Shown here piece by piece: positions 43,982 to 52,801 of a stretch of DNA of 64,000 nt. Each line of letters begins with the position of its first letter. Position 1 is the first letter of the stretch. The stretch is from contig CAYOVH010000003.1 of the NCBI GenBank assembly GCA_964407405.1, positions 1 to 64,000 on the forward strand. Reading direction: 5' to 3'. The notes below the pieces were generated by a model, which saw only the letters and a list, made by a program, of their open reading frames with translations, did not search any database and was not told the origin of the DNA. A program made the translations under genes and the position numbers. The stretch comes from JASLCR01 sp964407405 (GTDB taxonomy: Bacteria; Patescibacteriota; Saccharimonadia; Saccharimonadales; Saccharimonadaceae).

Positions 43982-45511
43982 CTAATCTTGATGTTCGCTG
44001 ACTTTATACCACTCTGGTGCTTCGTCAAGGTATCGCAATATCTCGTCTTTCGAAAGCAGCCCAGCTTGCGCACCGACATGCTGCACGACGTTCATCGAAT
44101 TGATCGGTGCCCACGATAGGGCAGTCTCGACTGGCTCACCCGCTGCAATCGCCGCAACAAATGTCGAAGAGAATGCATCACCTGCACCTGTGCGCTCAAG
44201 TGGCGGAACCGGATCAGGATAGTTTGGAATGGTCAGTAGCTTGCCGTCTGCCGATACATATGATCCATTTGGTCCGTCGGTGATCACGACAATCTCTGGA
44301 CCTAGCTCGTGCAAACCGTCAGCAAGATTTTTGACAGAGTCATACGGCCGGCCAGTCACATCCATAGCTTCTTCGCGGTTCATGAGGACGACATGGCTTC
44401 GACGATAGAGGTCGCCCATTCTTTCAAGACCCCATTTGAACTGGAAAGTCCCAGGCTGGAGTGCGAGTTTGACATCAGGGTTTCGCTGAAGATAATCGAG
44501 CAGGCCCTCATGAAGCGGCCATGAGTCTTCGCCAAGGTACGCAAGATACACCCACTCTGGCTTGGTGGCTGGATCGCGCCATTCGTAGCGATACTTTTCG
44601 CTCTTGACGAGCATCGTACGGTCGGCATTATAGCAAAGGACATACCAATAGCTGGTAGCCTTATCTTCTTCGACAATCATCGATTCAGTATCGACGTGCT
44701 CCTCTCGTAAATGCTCAATGGCTTCTTCGCCTGTTGCATCACCGCCAACCCACGCCATCAAGCTCGCCGGATAGCCCAAACGTGCTATTGAGACAGCCAC
44801 ATTTGGCGATGGGCCGACTGACTTTACGATATCTACCTTTTCATATGGTGGTTTGCTGCCAAAGGGAACTGCCAGCCACTCTTTGTCGCCTTCTTTTATT
44901 ACTCTGGCCGTTTCATCTCCTAGTGTGATAAATGCATCGGTAAAAATATCACCTATTGCTAAAATACGCGGTTGCTCTGCCATATTTTCTCCTTTTATCT
45001 CCGTTGTACTTGGTATATCCGAATAGTCTTCATCGCGTGGTTGCTTGAGGCCCATCTCATCGGCCATCCTATGTACGAGCTCATTGTCAGTCCTGTCGTG
45101 CTCGGCATAGCGGCGGACGACTTCCAGGCGCAAGGATCGCTGTCCGTGCGCAAGGGTGCGTGCTTCAAACGGCAAATTGTGATGATGGTTTTCGATCACA
45201 TCATGAAGATTGAATGACACAGCCTTGCCCTGGACCGGCAAAATCACATATGGAGCGGCGGCAAATAGCGCCAGTTCACCGCGATCCACTGCTGCATCTA
45301 GATTGTGGTACAGCTCTTCGGCTGACGTGTCGCTTGGGTCTAGGTTCAATTTTCGCATAATTTCATGTGCGGCCTCTGTAATATCAGCAATCAGCCGCGT
45401 ATCAACGCCGTCATTTCCTGTCGCCCGTTCGAGCTGCATGAGGTTATACGTAAATAGCGGATGATCATTCGCCAATATGTCTCTTAGGAATTGGCTCACC
45501 TCACACCTCAC
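43982..45511 (-). CDS. PfkB-family sugar kinase with an extra N-terminal domain
   Basis: 509 residues. Residues 1-175 are an extra domain of unknown type (TRLIADITEAAHEIMRKLNL, DPSDTSAEELYHNL, FNLHDVIENHHHNL). A ribokinase-fold domain follows from MAEQPRILAIGDIFTDAF to the end, with the anion-hole motif RTGAGDAFSSTF and ITDGPNGSYV. An internal ATG at 44983 has GGAG 5 nt upstream, so a free kinase may also be made. Its start overlaps the upstream kinase gene by 11 nt. The sugar substrate is unknown. Confidence 0.88.
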   Translation of the reverse strand: MRCEVSQFLRDILANDHPLFTYNLMQLERATGNDGVDTRLIADITEAAHEIMRKLNLDPSDTSAEELYHNLDAAVDRGELALFAAAPYVILPVQGKAVSFNLHDVIENHHHNLPFEARTLAHGQRSLRLEVVRRYAEHDRTDNELVHRMADEMGLKQPRDEDYSDIPSTTEIKGENMAEQPRILAIGDIFTDAFITLGDETARVIKEGDKEWLAVPFGSKPPYEKVDIVKSVGPSPNVAVSIARLGYPASLMAWVGGDATGEEAIEHLREEHVDTESMIVEEDKATSYWYVLCYNADRTMLVKSEKYRYEWRDPATKPEWVYLAYLGEDSWPLHEGLLDYLQRNPDVKLALQPGTFQFKWGLERMGDLYRRSHVVLMNREEAMDVTGRPYDSVKNLADGLHELGPEIVVITDGPNGSYVSADGKLLTIPNYPDPVPPLERTGAGDAFSSTFVAAIAAGEPVETALSWAPINSMNVVQHVGAQAGLLSKDEILRYLDEAPEWYKVSEHQD

Positions 45512-46478
45512 TCTCAGTCAGCGGCATATCGTGGAGTCTTGCATTGCCATGAAGGATTCCGGCTTTTGCACCGATCTTTGTGACAACTGAGGTCGAATTT
45601 GCGCTGGCAAATACGATCGCATCTTTTAGGCTAGCACCTTGGGCCCACTTGCTCAAAAAGCCCGAACCAAAAGCATCGCCCGCACCCGTACGATCAATGA
45701 CTTTCACGTCCTGATACATACCTGCCCTGACAATAGTCTTGCCATCTGATGCCATGACGCCATTTGGGCCATCGCTCACAATAACCGTCGGCACGAGATG
45801 TAGTCCATGACGCACGAGCTCTTCGAGTTCTTCGCCATGTGTAATCAACTGCATTTCTTCACGGTTGACGCTCAATACATCAACGTCTTCTAGAAGTCCT
45901 TTTAATTTCTCGGTCTGCTCGAGCTCGCTCTTGCCAGGATTGAAAAATATTTTCATTCCTTTTTGCTTGGCTTCATGAAAAATACTACTCAAAATACTCA
46001 TCTGCCCGGCAACACTTGATATATAGAGCCAGTCGGCGTCCACATCGTGCAAATTGAAATGCCGAGCATCGTAGTGCGTACTGGCGCCGCGATAGGTCAA
46101 AATTGTTCGCTCGCCACTAGGCGCGAGAAGCAGCGCAGAATAGCCAGTGCTGTACTTCTCTGAATAGCTTACATGCGAAGTGTCGACATTTTCCCGATCA
46201 AGATCTGCCAATACAGCTTGTCCAGCCGGGTCGTGACCTATCGCACCCATAAAGAGAGCATGGAGCCCGCCGCGGGCAAAAGTAACTGCAGCATTTGTCG
46301 CACCGCCGCCAGTGGAAAAAGTAATGTTGTTTACATCTGCTTTGGCTCCAAGACGTAGCTCCATAAAGCATTCTTCTGGATTTCTACAGACAGCGGCAAA
46401 CTCATCGCTGTGGCTCAAGAAAACATCTTGTACTGCCGCGCCGATCGCCAGTATTTTTGGGGTATGTTGTGTTGTCAT
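45501..46478 (-). CDS. PfkB-family carbohydrate kinase
   Basis: 325 residues, ribokinase fold: AIGAAVQDVFLS near the N-terminus, TGGGATNAAVTFARGGL (about 55-71), and C-terminal DRTGAGDAFGSGF with VSDGPNGVMASDG. It phosphorylates a sugar or nucleoside; specificity is not readable. It and the fused kinase downstream have about the same architecture and may be paralogues. TATAAT lies 8 nt before its ATG. Confidence 0.92.
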   Translation of the reverse strand: MTTQHTPKILAIGAAVQDVFLSHSDEFAAVCRNPEECFMELRLGAKADVNNITFSTGGGATNAAVTFARGGLHALFMGAIGHDPAGQAVLADLDRENVDTSHVSYSEKYSTGYSALLLAPSGERTILTYRGASTHYDARHFNLHDVDADWLYISSVAGQMSILSSIFHEAKQKGMKIFFNPGKSELEQTEKLKGLLEDVDVLSVNREEMQLITHGEELEELVRHGLHLVPTVIVSDGPNGVMASDGKTIVRAGMYQDVKVIDRTGAGDAFGSGFLSKWAQGASLKDAIVFASANSTSVVTKIGAKAGILHGNARLHDMPLTESEV

Positions 46479-46486
46479 CTGATTGA

Positions 46487-46492
46487 ATTATA
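46487..46492 (-). promoter_or_regulatory. -10 box for the kinase pair
   Basis: TATAAT on the minus strand, 8 nt before the ATG at 46478; a leaderless start. Confidence 0.6.
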
Positions 46493-46503
46493 CCACTTAT
46501 GTT

Positions 46504-47415
46504 TTATAGGACTGCTTTATCTTTTGAGCCAAAGGCCAGAATCTTTTCTTCTACAACTGCTTGGACGGCTTCGTAGATTGTTGGCATGAGCTTGACGACA
46601 GCATACTCATCCGGGTTGTCCGCCAGCACCTTTTCGAGTGTCTTGCGGAAGACGTAGCGCATGTCGGAGTTGATATTGATCTTTGAGACGCCGATTCTTG
46701 CCGCATCTTCAAAATAATGCAGCGGGGTGCCCGACCCGCCATGAAGTGATATCTGACAGTCGATCGCATCGCGAATCCTCTGCAATAGCTCAAGGTCAAG
46801 CTCTTTTGGTACCGGATATTTACCGTGAAGGTTTCCGATCGCAGCAGCAAATGTATCAATACCTGTCGCATCGATAAATTCTTTTGCTCCCTCAGGAGTC
46901 GAAAATGTTTTCTTAATCTCTTCATAGTCAATCTCCTCGGTATGAAGATTTGACGATCCGCCGAAATAGTGCGGTTCGCTCTCAACTAAAGCACCGGTAA
47001 ACTTTGCATACTCGACGACTTCTTTTGTCTTTTCGATAATCTCTTCGGTCGTTGCATCGTGGTTCGCCTGAGAGATGTCAATATGGATAAACTCAAAACC
47101 GGCATCAATAGCACGCTTGCAGTCCTCAACCGTCGGGCTGTGATCGAGGTTAATGTACATTTCGATACCATACTCGGCCCGATAATTATCGACCATATCG
47201 CGGATATTCATGATACCGAGTGCGTTGACTTCGCCATCAGAGACTTCGACTAGAACTGGCGAATTGAGCTTTTGGGCTGCTTTTGAGACAGCGATCAGCG
47301 TCTCTTGATTGTCGATATTAAATGCACCGACTGCGAAATGCTGCTGTCGGCTGCGCTGCATCAAATGGCGCGCTCGTGTTGTCTGATCCCGTATTTCTGA
47401 AATTGTCAGTCCCAT
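46504..47415 (-). CDS. Class II fructose-bisphosphate aldolase family protein
   Basis: 303 residues. Zinc and substrate sites are present: INLDHSPTVEDCKRAID (zinc His and the catalytic Asp region), ESEPHYFGGSS, GNLHGKYP (zinc His), SLHGGSGTP (zinc His) and ININSDMRY. It cleaves or forms a ketose bisphosphate; FBA versus tagatose- or other substrate use cannot be settled. A good SD (AAGGAGGAAGC) precedes the ATG, in contrast to neighbours. Part of the sugar block. Confidence 0.92.
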   Translation of the reverse strand: MGLTISEIRDQTTRARHLMQRSRQQHFAVGAFNIDNQETLIAVSKAAQKLNSPVLVEVSDGEVNALGIMNIRDMVDNYRAEYGIEMYINLDHSPTVEDCKRAIDAGFEFIHIDISQANHDATTEEIIEKTKEVVEYAKFTGALVESEPHYFGGSSNLHTEEIDYEEIKKTFSTPEGAKEFIDATGIDTFAAAIGNLHGKYPVPKELDLELLQRIRDAIDCQISLHGGSGTPLHYFEDAARIGVSKININSDMRYVFRKTLEKVLADNPDEYAVVKLMPTIYEAVQAVVEEKILAFGSKDKAVL

Positions 47416-47424
47416 GCTTCCTCC

Positions 47425-48423
47425 TTAAAATCCAGCTTTGTATTGGGGTACTTTTTCGATAAACTCCAGCGCTTGCGGCAGCATCTTCTCGCTTGTCAAA
47501 TCAAAATGCTCGAGAAGCTCGCTGGGGGCACCAGACTCACCAAACCGATCGCGCATACCGAAACGCTTGAGTGGCGCTGGCAGATTTTCACCGAGTAGCT
47601 CAGCGATTGCCCCGCCAAAGCCTCCGGCAATCTGTGCTTCCTCGGCAGTAATGATACGCCCTGTCTTGCTGACACTGTCAAGAATTGTCGCCTCATCAAG
47701 CGGCTTGATCGTCGGCACATGGATGACCTCAGCCGAGATGCCATTGTCTTCGAGCAATCGTGCGAGGAGTAGCAATTGATAGGTCATCGTGCCCGTACCG
47801 GCTAGAGTCACATCATTGCCCTGACGCAGTACATAGGCTTTTCCGATCTCAAATGGCGAACTCTCAGTGCTAAATATCGGGGTCTTTTCGCGTGCCAGAC
47901 GGATATAGCTTGGCTTTCCATTTTGGGCGATCGCCTGTGTCGCCTTCTCCGCTTCGATACTATCGCCCGGTGCTACTACGACCATATTTGGCAACACACG
48001 CATCAGCGCGATATCTTCGAGCATCTGGTGGGTTGCCCCGTCCGGACCAACCGAGATGCCAGCATGACTACCGACGACTTTCACTGGCTGGTCGTTGAGC
48101 GTGATGGTCGTGCGAATCTGCTCCCAGTTGCGTCCCGGACTAAAGGCTGCATAGCTGGAGGTAAAAGGTATCTTGCCTGCTCGTGCCATGCCGCTGGCAA
48201 CTGTCACGAGATTTTGCTCAGCGATGCCTATTTCGACAAACCGCTCCGGAAAAGTCTCGGCAAAATGGCTCATCTGCGTCGAATCAGTCAGATCGGCACA
48301 CAGTGCGACGACTCGCTCGTCTTTTTCGCCAGCTTTTACCAAGCCTCGGCCAAACCCGGCACGGATCGGCTCTTGCCTTACGTCACCAGCCGCGTAATGT
48401 GGATTCAACTGAAAGTCACTCAT
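47425..48423 (-). CDS. Transketolase, C-terminal subunit
   Basis: 332 residues comprising the pyrimidine-binding and C-terminal domains of transketolase. ADLTDSTQMSHFAE, the catalytic-Glu segment FVEIGIAEQNLVTVASGMA (about 64-82), GPDGATHQMLEDIALMR, and a C-terminal domain with FGESGAPSELLEHF. The other half is at 49209, so the enzyme is split into two chains. Unusually, three small membrane genes lie between the halves, all joined by 4-nt overlaps. Confidence 0.95.
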   Translation of the reverse strand: MSDFQLNPHYAAGDVRQEPIRAGFGRGLVKAGEKDERVVALCADLTDSTQMSHFAETFPERFVEIGIAEQNLVTVASGMARAGKIPFTSSYAAFSPGRNWEQIRTTITLNDQPVKVVGSHAGISVGPDGATHQMLEDIALMRVLPNMVVVAPGDSIEAEKATQAIAQNGKPSYIRLAREKTPIFSTESSPFEIGKAYVLRQGNDVTLAGTGTMTYQLLLLARLLEDNGISAEVIHVPTIKPLDEATILDSVSKTGRIITAEEAQIAGGFGGAIAELLGENLPAPLKRFGMRDRFGESGAPSELLEHFDLTSEKMLPQALEFIEKVPQYKAGF

Positions 48424-48650
48424 TTTTTAATACCCCATTTTATACCCCAAACTAATATCAAATCTGAAGCCCCTCCGACCAAGAAGCTTAGCCATGTAGC
48501 AATAGCTATATTGCGTACGAAAATACCATACATGCTCGATGATAGCTGAAAATCATTCGAATAACTAAAATACTGGATCATACCGATAATAAATATTGCG
48601 AGTAAAATACATCCAGCCGTTACGAGCGCTGACACGACGCCTTTCTTCAT
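48420..48650 (-). CDS. Small membrane protein within the transketolase operon (1)
   Basis: 76 residues with two membrane helices (about 5-27 and 47-70), overlapping the transketolase C-subunit start and the preceding gene by 4 nt each. No family recognised. The tight coupling argues it is real. Confidence 0.7.
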   Translation of the reverse strand: MKKGVVSALVTAGCILLAIFIIGMIQYFSYSNDFQLSSSMYGIFVRNIAIATWLSFLVGGASDLILVWGIKWGIKK

Positions 48651-48958
48651 ACAACACCCCCTTTCCTAATATCCCGGCTCACTAGAACTGCTATTGTTGT
48701 GGCTCCAAATACCACCAGCAGCCATACCAAGATATCTATTCCTAAGTTTCCAGAAAAAAACTCTTTCTTATAGACGGTCGCACCCTCTATCGTATACATC
48801 GTGTTTTTATACGGAAATGGGGCGCCGACGGAAACTGTCTTGCCAAGCATACAGCATCCTGGAGCTTCTTGAGCAAAAAATAGGCCAGCACAAGAGACAA
48901 AAAGCGCAAAGCAAACAAATGCAACGTAAGGCACGATCTTTTTGGATACAAATATCAC
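48647..48958 (-). CDS. Small membrane protein within the transketolase operon (2)
   Basis: 103 residues: N-terminal helix (about 7-28), an external loop with a Cys pair (EAPGCCMLGKTVSVGAPFPY), and a second helix (about 73-93). It overlaps both neighbours by 4 nt. No family recognised. Confidence 0.7.
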   Translation of the reverse strand: MIFVSKKIVPYVAFVCFALFVSCAGLFFAQEAPGCCMLGKTVSVGAPFPYKNTMYTIEGATVYKKEFFSGNLGIDILVWLLVVFGATTIAVLVSRDIRKGGVV

Positions 48959-49212
48959 TCTACGCCCCTTCCTTTATGATCAGTTTTGCCATACTTTTTC
49001 TTCCTCGGCCCGAATAGCTTATTAGTAACGATAAAAGAAAATGCAAAATAACAAAATAATATTACATACAGAACCGGATTATAGAAAACTTCATTGAAGT
49101 CTTTGTCCGCCTGAAAGTTATCCATAAAGTCCCACATAAGCATAACGACAATAAGTCCAAGTAGACAGACTACCCCATAGATCGCAGCGGTCAGCACGAG
49201 CCTTTGGCTCAT
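48955..49212 (-). CDS. Small membrane protein within the transketolase operon (3)
   Basis: 85 residues with two membrane helices (about 4-28 and 44-66) and a basic C-terminus (GPRKKKYGKTDHKG). It overlaps the transketolase N-subunit gene by 4 nt. No family recognised. Confidence 0.7.
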   Translation of the reverse strand: MSQRLVLTAAIYGVVCLLGLIVVMLMWDFMDNFQADKDFNEVFYNPVLYVILFCYFAFSFIVTNKLFGPRKKKYGKTDHKGRGVE

Positions 49213-50063
49213 ACCCCTTCTCCTTCGTGTGAAATCTTGCCACGTAGTGTACGTAGCTCCGAGAGGGCCTTTTTCGCTTGCTCTTCGTTTGGCGGCATGC
49301 CGTGCCAGCGATAATCATACTCCATAAAGTCAACACCTTTGCCGGGGATCGTATGCGAAATGATGACACTCGGCTGGCTAGCGATCGCCCGTGCCATACT
49401 GGCGGCATCTTGAATGCTTTCGACATTATGTCCGTCGATCTCTTGTACGTGCCAGCCAAATGATTTCCATTTTGCAGCTAGGTCCTCAAGTGGCATCACG
49501 TCTTCGGTATTGCCGTCGATCTGGATATTATTACGATCAACAAAGACGATTAGTTGGCCGAGTTTGTATTTGCCGGCAAACATCATTGCTTCCCATATAT
49601 TGCCCTCGTTGAGCTCACCATCACCAGTCACGACATATACAAAGCGATGCTTTTGCTTGTCAATATGCTGGAGTGTATAAGCTACTCCTGCTGCCTGGCT
49701 CAGTCCCGACCCAAGCGGACCGGATGTATTCTCGAGCCCCGGCAATTTCGTACGCTCCGGATGACCCTGCAAGCGGCTGCCAAACTTGCGCAGTGTCATC
49801 AGCTCTTTTTTTTCAAAATATCCCCGCTCGGCCATCACGGCGTATTGCACCGGTACCGTATGTCCGTTGCTGAGGAAAAAATAATCGCGCTGGTCCCACT
49901 CCGGATTCTCCGGATCAATATTCATGATGTCGAAATAAAGCGTCGTGACGATTTCGGCAAGGCCAAGCGGACCGGCCGAATGACCTGACCCAGCTTCTTC
50001 CAGCATCTTGATAATATCTTGACGTACGGCATTGGCCTTTTCTTCGAGCTGCTTGATTGTCAT
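49209..50063 (-). CDS. Transketolase, N-terminal (thiamine-diphosphate) subunit
   Basis: About 284 residues, the ThDP-binding half. GHSAGPLGLAEIVTTLYF, SNGHTVPVQYAVMAERGYF, GSLGSGLSQAAG-type loop (ENTSGPLGSGLSQAAG), and the metal/ThDP motif GDGELNEGNIWEAMMFAGKY ending at NN. It transfers two-carbon units in the pentose phosphate pathway with the subunit at 47425. Start: ATG 50063 (AGGA about 12 nt upstream); an ATG at 50075 has no spacing to that site. Confidence 0.95.
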   Translation of the reverse strand: MTIKQLEEKANAVRQDIIKMLEEAGSGHSAGPLGLAEIVTTLYFDIMNIDPENPEWDQRDYFFLSNGHTVPVQYAVMAERGYFEKKELMTLRKFGSRLQGHPERTKLPGLENTSGPLGSGLSQAAGVAYTLQHIDKQKHRFVYVVTGDGELNEGNIWEAMMFAGKYKLGQLIVFVDRNNIQIDGNTEDVMPLEDLAAKWKSFGWHVQEIDGHNVESIQDAASMARAIASQPSVIISHTIPGKGVDFMEYDYRWHGMPPNEEQAKKALSELRTLRGKISHEGEGV

Positions 50064-50077
50064 ATTTCCCACCATTC

Positions 50078-50722
50078 CTAGATAACTCCTCGTTTGTTTG
50101 CCTCGGCCATAAGTGCTTTGTACGATTCGGCTGGGTCTTGGCTGCGCATGATCGCTCCACCAGCATTCAACACGTCTACGCCGCCTTGCGCCATACTAAA
50201 CACATTGTCGATCATCACACCACCATCCCAGCCGACTTCAATCGATGGCTGGATAGCACGAATCAAACGAACTTTCTCTAGTTGCATGAGGCTCGCCGTA
50301 CCGCCATAATGACCGAGGTCACCACTAAACACCAGTACGTGGTCGGCCTCCTGTATAAGCGGCGCAACTGTTGCCGGCACCGTGCTACGCTGTAAGGCAA
50401 CACCTGCTTTGATGCCCGAAGCTTTAACGAATTGGAGCACAGGCAGGATATCCTCCTGGACCTCGGCATGGAAGATAATCAGCCCAGGCTTGAGAGCCAC
50501 CAGCGCTTGCACATGCTCGCTCGGACGAGCTACCATGGCGTGGATATCGGCTTGTATTTCGGCTGGCCACCATGCATTTGCTTCATTGATAGTAAAGGAC
50601 GGTGCAAATTCTCCATCAGAGATATCGATATGAAGCCGCTGCGCAAATGGATGTACGATCTCGATCATTTGCTTGTACTGATCGTCATTTTCCGCCAAGA
50701 TCGCTGGTACAACGACGCTCAT
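50078..50722 (-). CDS. Ribulose-phosphate 3-epimerase-like protein
   Basis: 214 residues, TIM-barrel of the Rpe family: VPAILAEN, the catalytic-Asp segment RLHIDISDGEFAPSF (about 29-43), IHAMVARPSEH, and the second Asp in VGWDGGVMID. The usual MTVNPGFGGQ loop is replaced by VFSGDLGHYGG, so phosphate binding or substrate may differ. Its place between transketolase and rpiB supports pentose-phosphate epimerase function. Confidence 0.85.
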   Translation of the reverse strand: MSVVVPAILAENDDQYKQMIEIVHPFAQRLHIDISDGEFAPSFTINEANAWWPAEIQADIHAMVARPSEHVQALVALKPGLIIFHAEVQEDILPVLQFVKASGIKAGVALQRSTVPATVAPLIQEADHVLVFSGDLGHYGGTASLMQLEKVRLIRAIQPSIEVGWDGGVMIDNVFSMAQGGVDVLNAGGAIMRSQDPAESYKALMAEANKRGVI

Positions 50723-51172
50723 CTAGAACTCATCAATCTGCGCGTTGCGCCGCCTAAATCTCGCTGCTCCAGCAAAATCGGTGTTGAGCCATGTCTCGAT
50801 AATGCCCTCCCACGCTGCCTCATTGTCTTGGAGTACTCGAGCCGGCAAGCACAGTATATTGCTGTCGTTGTCATACCGTGTCATCCTAGCCTCATAGGCG
50901 TCCCATATCACGCTAGCGCGTATCCCACGAAAACGATTTGCCGCCATCGCGACGCCCTGGCCGCCGCTACAGATGAGAATCGCTCGCGGATCTTTCTCTG
51001 TATCTCCGATTACTTTGGTCGCCGCCATTTGAGCAAACTCCGGAAAGTCATCATTTGGATCAAGCTCATCATTACCAATATCGGTCACATTGTAGCCGCG
51101 CTTTGCCAAGTAGGCAAAGACTTTCTCTTTCATATGAAAGCCCTGATGATCCGCACCCAAATAGATGTTCAT
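50723..51172 (-). CDS. rpiB: Ribose-5-phosphate isomerase B
   Basis: 149 residues of the LacAB/RpiB fold: IYLGADHQGFHMKEKVFAYL (about 3-22), catalytic Cys and phosphate loop ICSGGQGVAMAANRFRGIRA (about 67-86), and NDSNILCLPARVL. It interconverts ribulose and ribose 5-phosphate. ATG 51172 is set by TATACT 8 nt upstream. First gene of the pentose-phosphate block. Confidence 0.93.
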   Translation of the reverse strand: MNIYLGADHQGFHMKEKVFAYLAKRGYNVTDIGNDELDPNDDFPEFAQMAATKVIGDTEKDPRAILICSGGQGVAMAANRFRGIRASVIWDAYEARMTRYDNDSNILCLPARVLQDNEAAWEGIIETWLNTDFAGAARFRRRNAQIDEF

Positions 51173-51180
51173 ATGTCTCA

Positions 51181-51186
51181 AGTATA
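51181..51186 (-). promoter_or_regulatory. -10 box for the rpiB operon
   Basis: TATACT on the minus strand, 8-nt spacer TGAGACAT, then rpiB ATG. Confidence 0.65.
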
Positions 51187-51212
51187 AGCGGGATAAGAAT
51201 AGATGTAAAGGA

Positions 51213-51241
51213 TTGACAAAAATGATTATTATCAGTATAAA
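51213..51241 (+). promoter_or_regulatory. Promoter of the small membrane gene at 51.3 kb
   Basis: TTGACA (51213-51218), 17-nt spacer, TATAAA (51236-51241). It gives a leader of about 55 nt. Confidence 0.75.
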
Positions 51242-51261
51242 TAATAGAAGCTTTTGCCGAT

Positions 51262-51301
51262 CAACTGAGACCGTGAAAGTGCACCTCGGAAAGGAGTAAT
51301 C
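51262..51301 (+). repeat. 5' untranslated unit shared with the gene at 27.9 kb
   Basis: CGATCAACTGAG, then GCACCTCGGAAAGGAGTAAT directly before the ATG, matching the leader of the 27.9 kb gene in sequence and position. Contains the SD AAAGGAG. Confidence 0.65.
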
Positions 51302-51553
51302 ATGCTTACTCTCATCGGAAACATCTTGACGCTCATCGGACTCGTTCTACTTCTCGCTCTGCTGTGTACTGTCATAGTAGTATTGGCTTACGGAACAAGC
51401 TGGTGGCTTATGGGACCGTTTTTTCTTTGGGTTTACGCAGATGACAGAAATGCCCACTGGCTGGAGGTAACATTGAAAGCTCTGGCTGTCATTCTGTGTC
51501 TGATCTTTGGATCGAGCCTCATTGCTGCCATAATCTATCTGGGATCCTACTGA
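51302..51553 (+). CDS. Small membrane protein in shared-UTR cassette
   Basis: 83 residues, almost entirely hydrophobic, with about three membrane helices (LTLIGLVLLLALLCTVIVVL, then WWLMGPFFLWVYADDRNAHW, then ALAVILCLIFGSSLIAAIIY). SD AAAGGAG lies 6 nt before the ATG. The coding sequence is unrelated to the 27.9 kb gene, but both flanks match. Function unknown. Confidence 0.75.
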   Translation: MLTLIGNILTLIGLVLLLALLCTVIVVLAYGTSWWLMGPFFLWVYADDRNAHWLEVTLKALAVILCLIFGSSLIAAIIYLGSY

Positions 51554-51630
51554 GGTGAGCTGGCCGGGAGATGAAACTCTCCCGGCCAGCACAATATAAC
51601 TTTTCACCCTACACGTGTATTTTATTTTTC
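51552..51630 (+). repeat. 3' unit of the shared-UTR family, copy 3, with hairpin
   Basis: GAGGT overlapping the stop codon, a perfect 12-bp stem GCTGGCCGGGAG/CTCCCGGCCAGC (51559-51590), ACAATATAACTTTTCACCCT, and GTGTATTTTATTTTT. It matches the units at 28188 and 28829. Confidence 0.7.
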
Positions 51631-52635
51631 CAACTGCTTGCCCACGTCGGCGACCAACTCGACGAGACGATTGCTATAGCCCCACTCATTGTCATACCAC
51701 ACACAAACCTTTACGAGATTACCAGCAACCACACGAGTCAGTGCTAGATCGACAGTGCCCGAGTGGCTGTTACCGATATAGTCGCGAGATACTAGCGGCT
51801 CCTCGGAAACACCGAGAATTCCCTGATAAAACGGCTCATTTGCCGCTTTTTTGAATACATCATTCAATTCTTCGACAGTCACGTCACGACTGAGAAGCGC
51901 TGTCACGTCAGAGATCGAGACCACTGGTGTTGGCACGCGCATCGACAAACCGTCGAACTTGCCTTTGAGTCCAGGAAGAGCCAGCGTGACTGCTGTCGCA
52001 GCACCGGTGCTGGTCGGCACGATGTTTTCGGCTGCATTACGACCTTCGCGCAGGTCTTTCTTTGGCGCGTCTTGAAGCGCCTGAGAAGCCGTATAGCTAT
52101 GAACCGTCGTCATGAGAGATTTTTCGACGCCAAACTCAGCGTCAAGGATGGCCATTACCACCGCCAGGCTGTTGGTAGTACAGCTGGCATTGGAGACGAC
52201 CTCGGTTGCACCTTCGATGTTGTCATCATTGGCACCAAGCACGAGCGTATCAACCCCCTCTGACTTCGTTGGACCAGAAATGACGACACGTTTTGCACCT
52301 GCCTGGATATGTTTTGATGCGCCCTCTTTGTCGGTGAAAAATCCGGTTGATTCGATAACCAGATCAACGCCCATATCGCCCCATGGCAATGTTGCTGGAT
52401 CGCGCTCAGCTAGGACCTTGATCTTTTTGCCATCGACCACGAGGCCTTCATCGTCATGACTGACATCTTTGTCATATGTGCCGTAGTTGCTGTCGTGCTT
52501 CAAGAGATACGCCAATGTCTGATTGTCTGTCAAGTCATTGATAGCGACAATCTCAAGATCATTGCGCTCAAATGCTATCTTGAATGCATTGCGGCCGATC
52601 CGTCCAAAGCCATTAATCGCGATTTTTGTTGCCAT
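51622..52635 (-). CDS. gapA: Glyceraldehyde-3-phosphate dehydrogenase
   Basis: Oxidises glyceraldehyde 3-phosphate with NAD and phosphate. 337 residues, family-normal. NAD-binding INGFGRIGRNAFKIAFE at the N-terminus, active-site SNASCTTNSLAVVMAILD (about 150-167), LSMRVPTPVVSISD, and WYDNEWGYSNRLVEL. Start at ATG 52635 with AGGAGTGGG upstream; an in-frame ATG 12 nt earlier overlaps that SD. Confidence 0.96.
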   Translation of the reverse strand: MATKIAINGFGRIGRNAFKIAFERNDLEIVAINDLTDNQTLAYLLKHDSNYGTYDKDVSHDDEGLVVDGKKIKVLAERDPATLPWGDMGVDLVIESTGFFTDKEGASKHIQAGAKRVVISGPTKSEGVDTLVLGANDDNIEGATEVVSNASCTTNSLAVVMAILDAEFGVEKSLMTTVHSYTASQALQDAPKKDLREGRNAAENIVPTSTGAATAVTLALPGLKGKFDGLSMRVPTPVVSISDVTALLSRDVTVEELNDVFKKAANEPFYQGILGVSEEPLVSRDYIGNSHSGTVDLALTRVVAGNLVKVCVWYDNEWGYSNRLVELVADVGKQLEK

Positions 52636-52751
52636 AATTTTGCCCACTCCTTCTAGTTAAAGCATTAGCATTTATTTTGATTATAGCATCGCTGTCGCTA
52701 AGTAACGCAAAAAATATATCTTGATAGTTCACCTTCAGAGAAAGAATAGGG

Positions 52752-52789
52752 GCGGGTGACGCTAGGCATATAGCCAGCGTCACCCGCCG
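52752..52789 (-). terminator. Strong GC hairpin after the 22-residue peptide gene
   Basis: GGCGGGTGACGCT/AGCGTCACCCGCC, a perfect 13-bp stem, plus an inner GGC/GCC. On the minus strand it is followed by CCTATTCTTTC, with no clean U-tract. It begins 13 nt after the peptide stop. Confidence 0.7.
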
Positions 52790-52801
52790 CGGGGACGGGG
52801 A

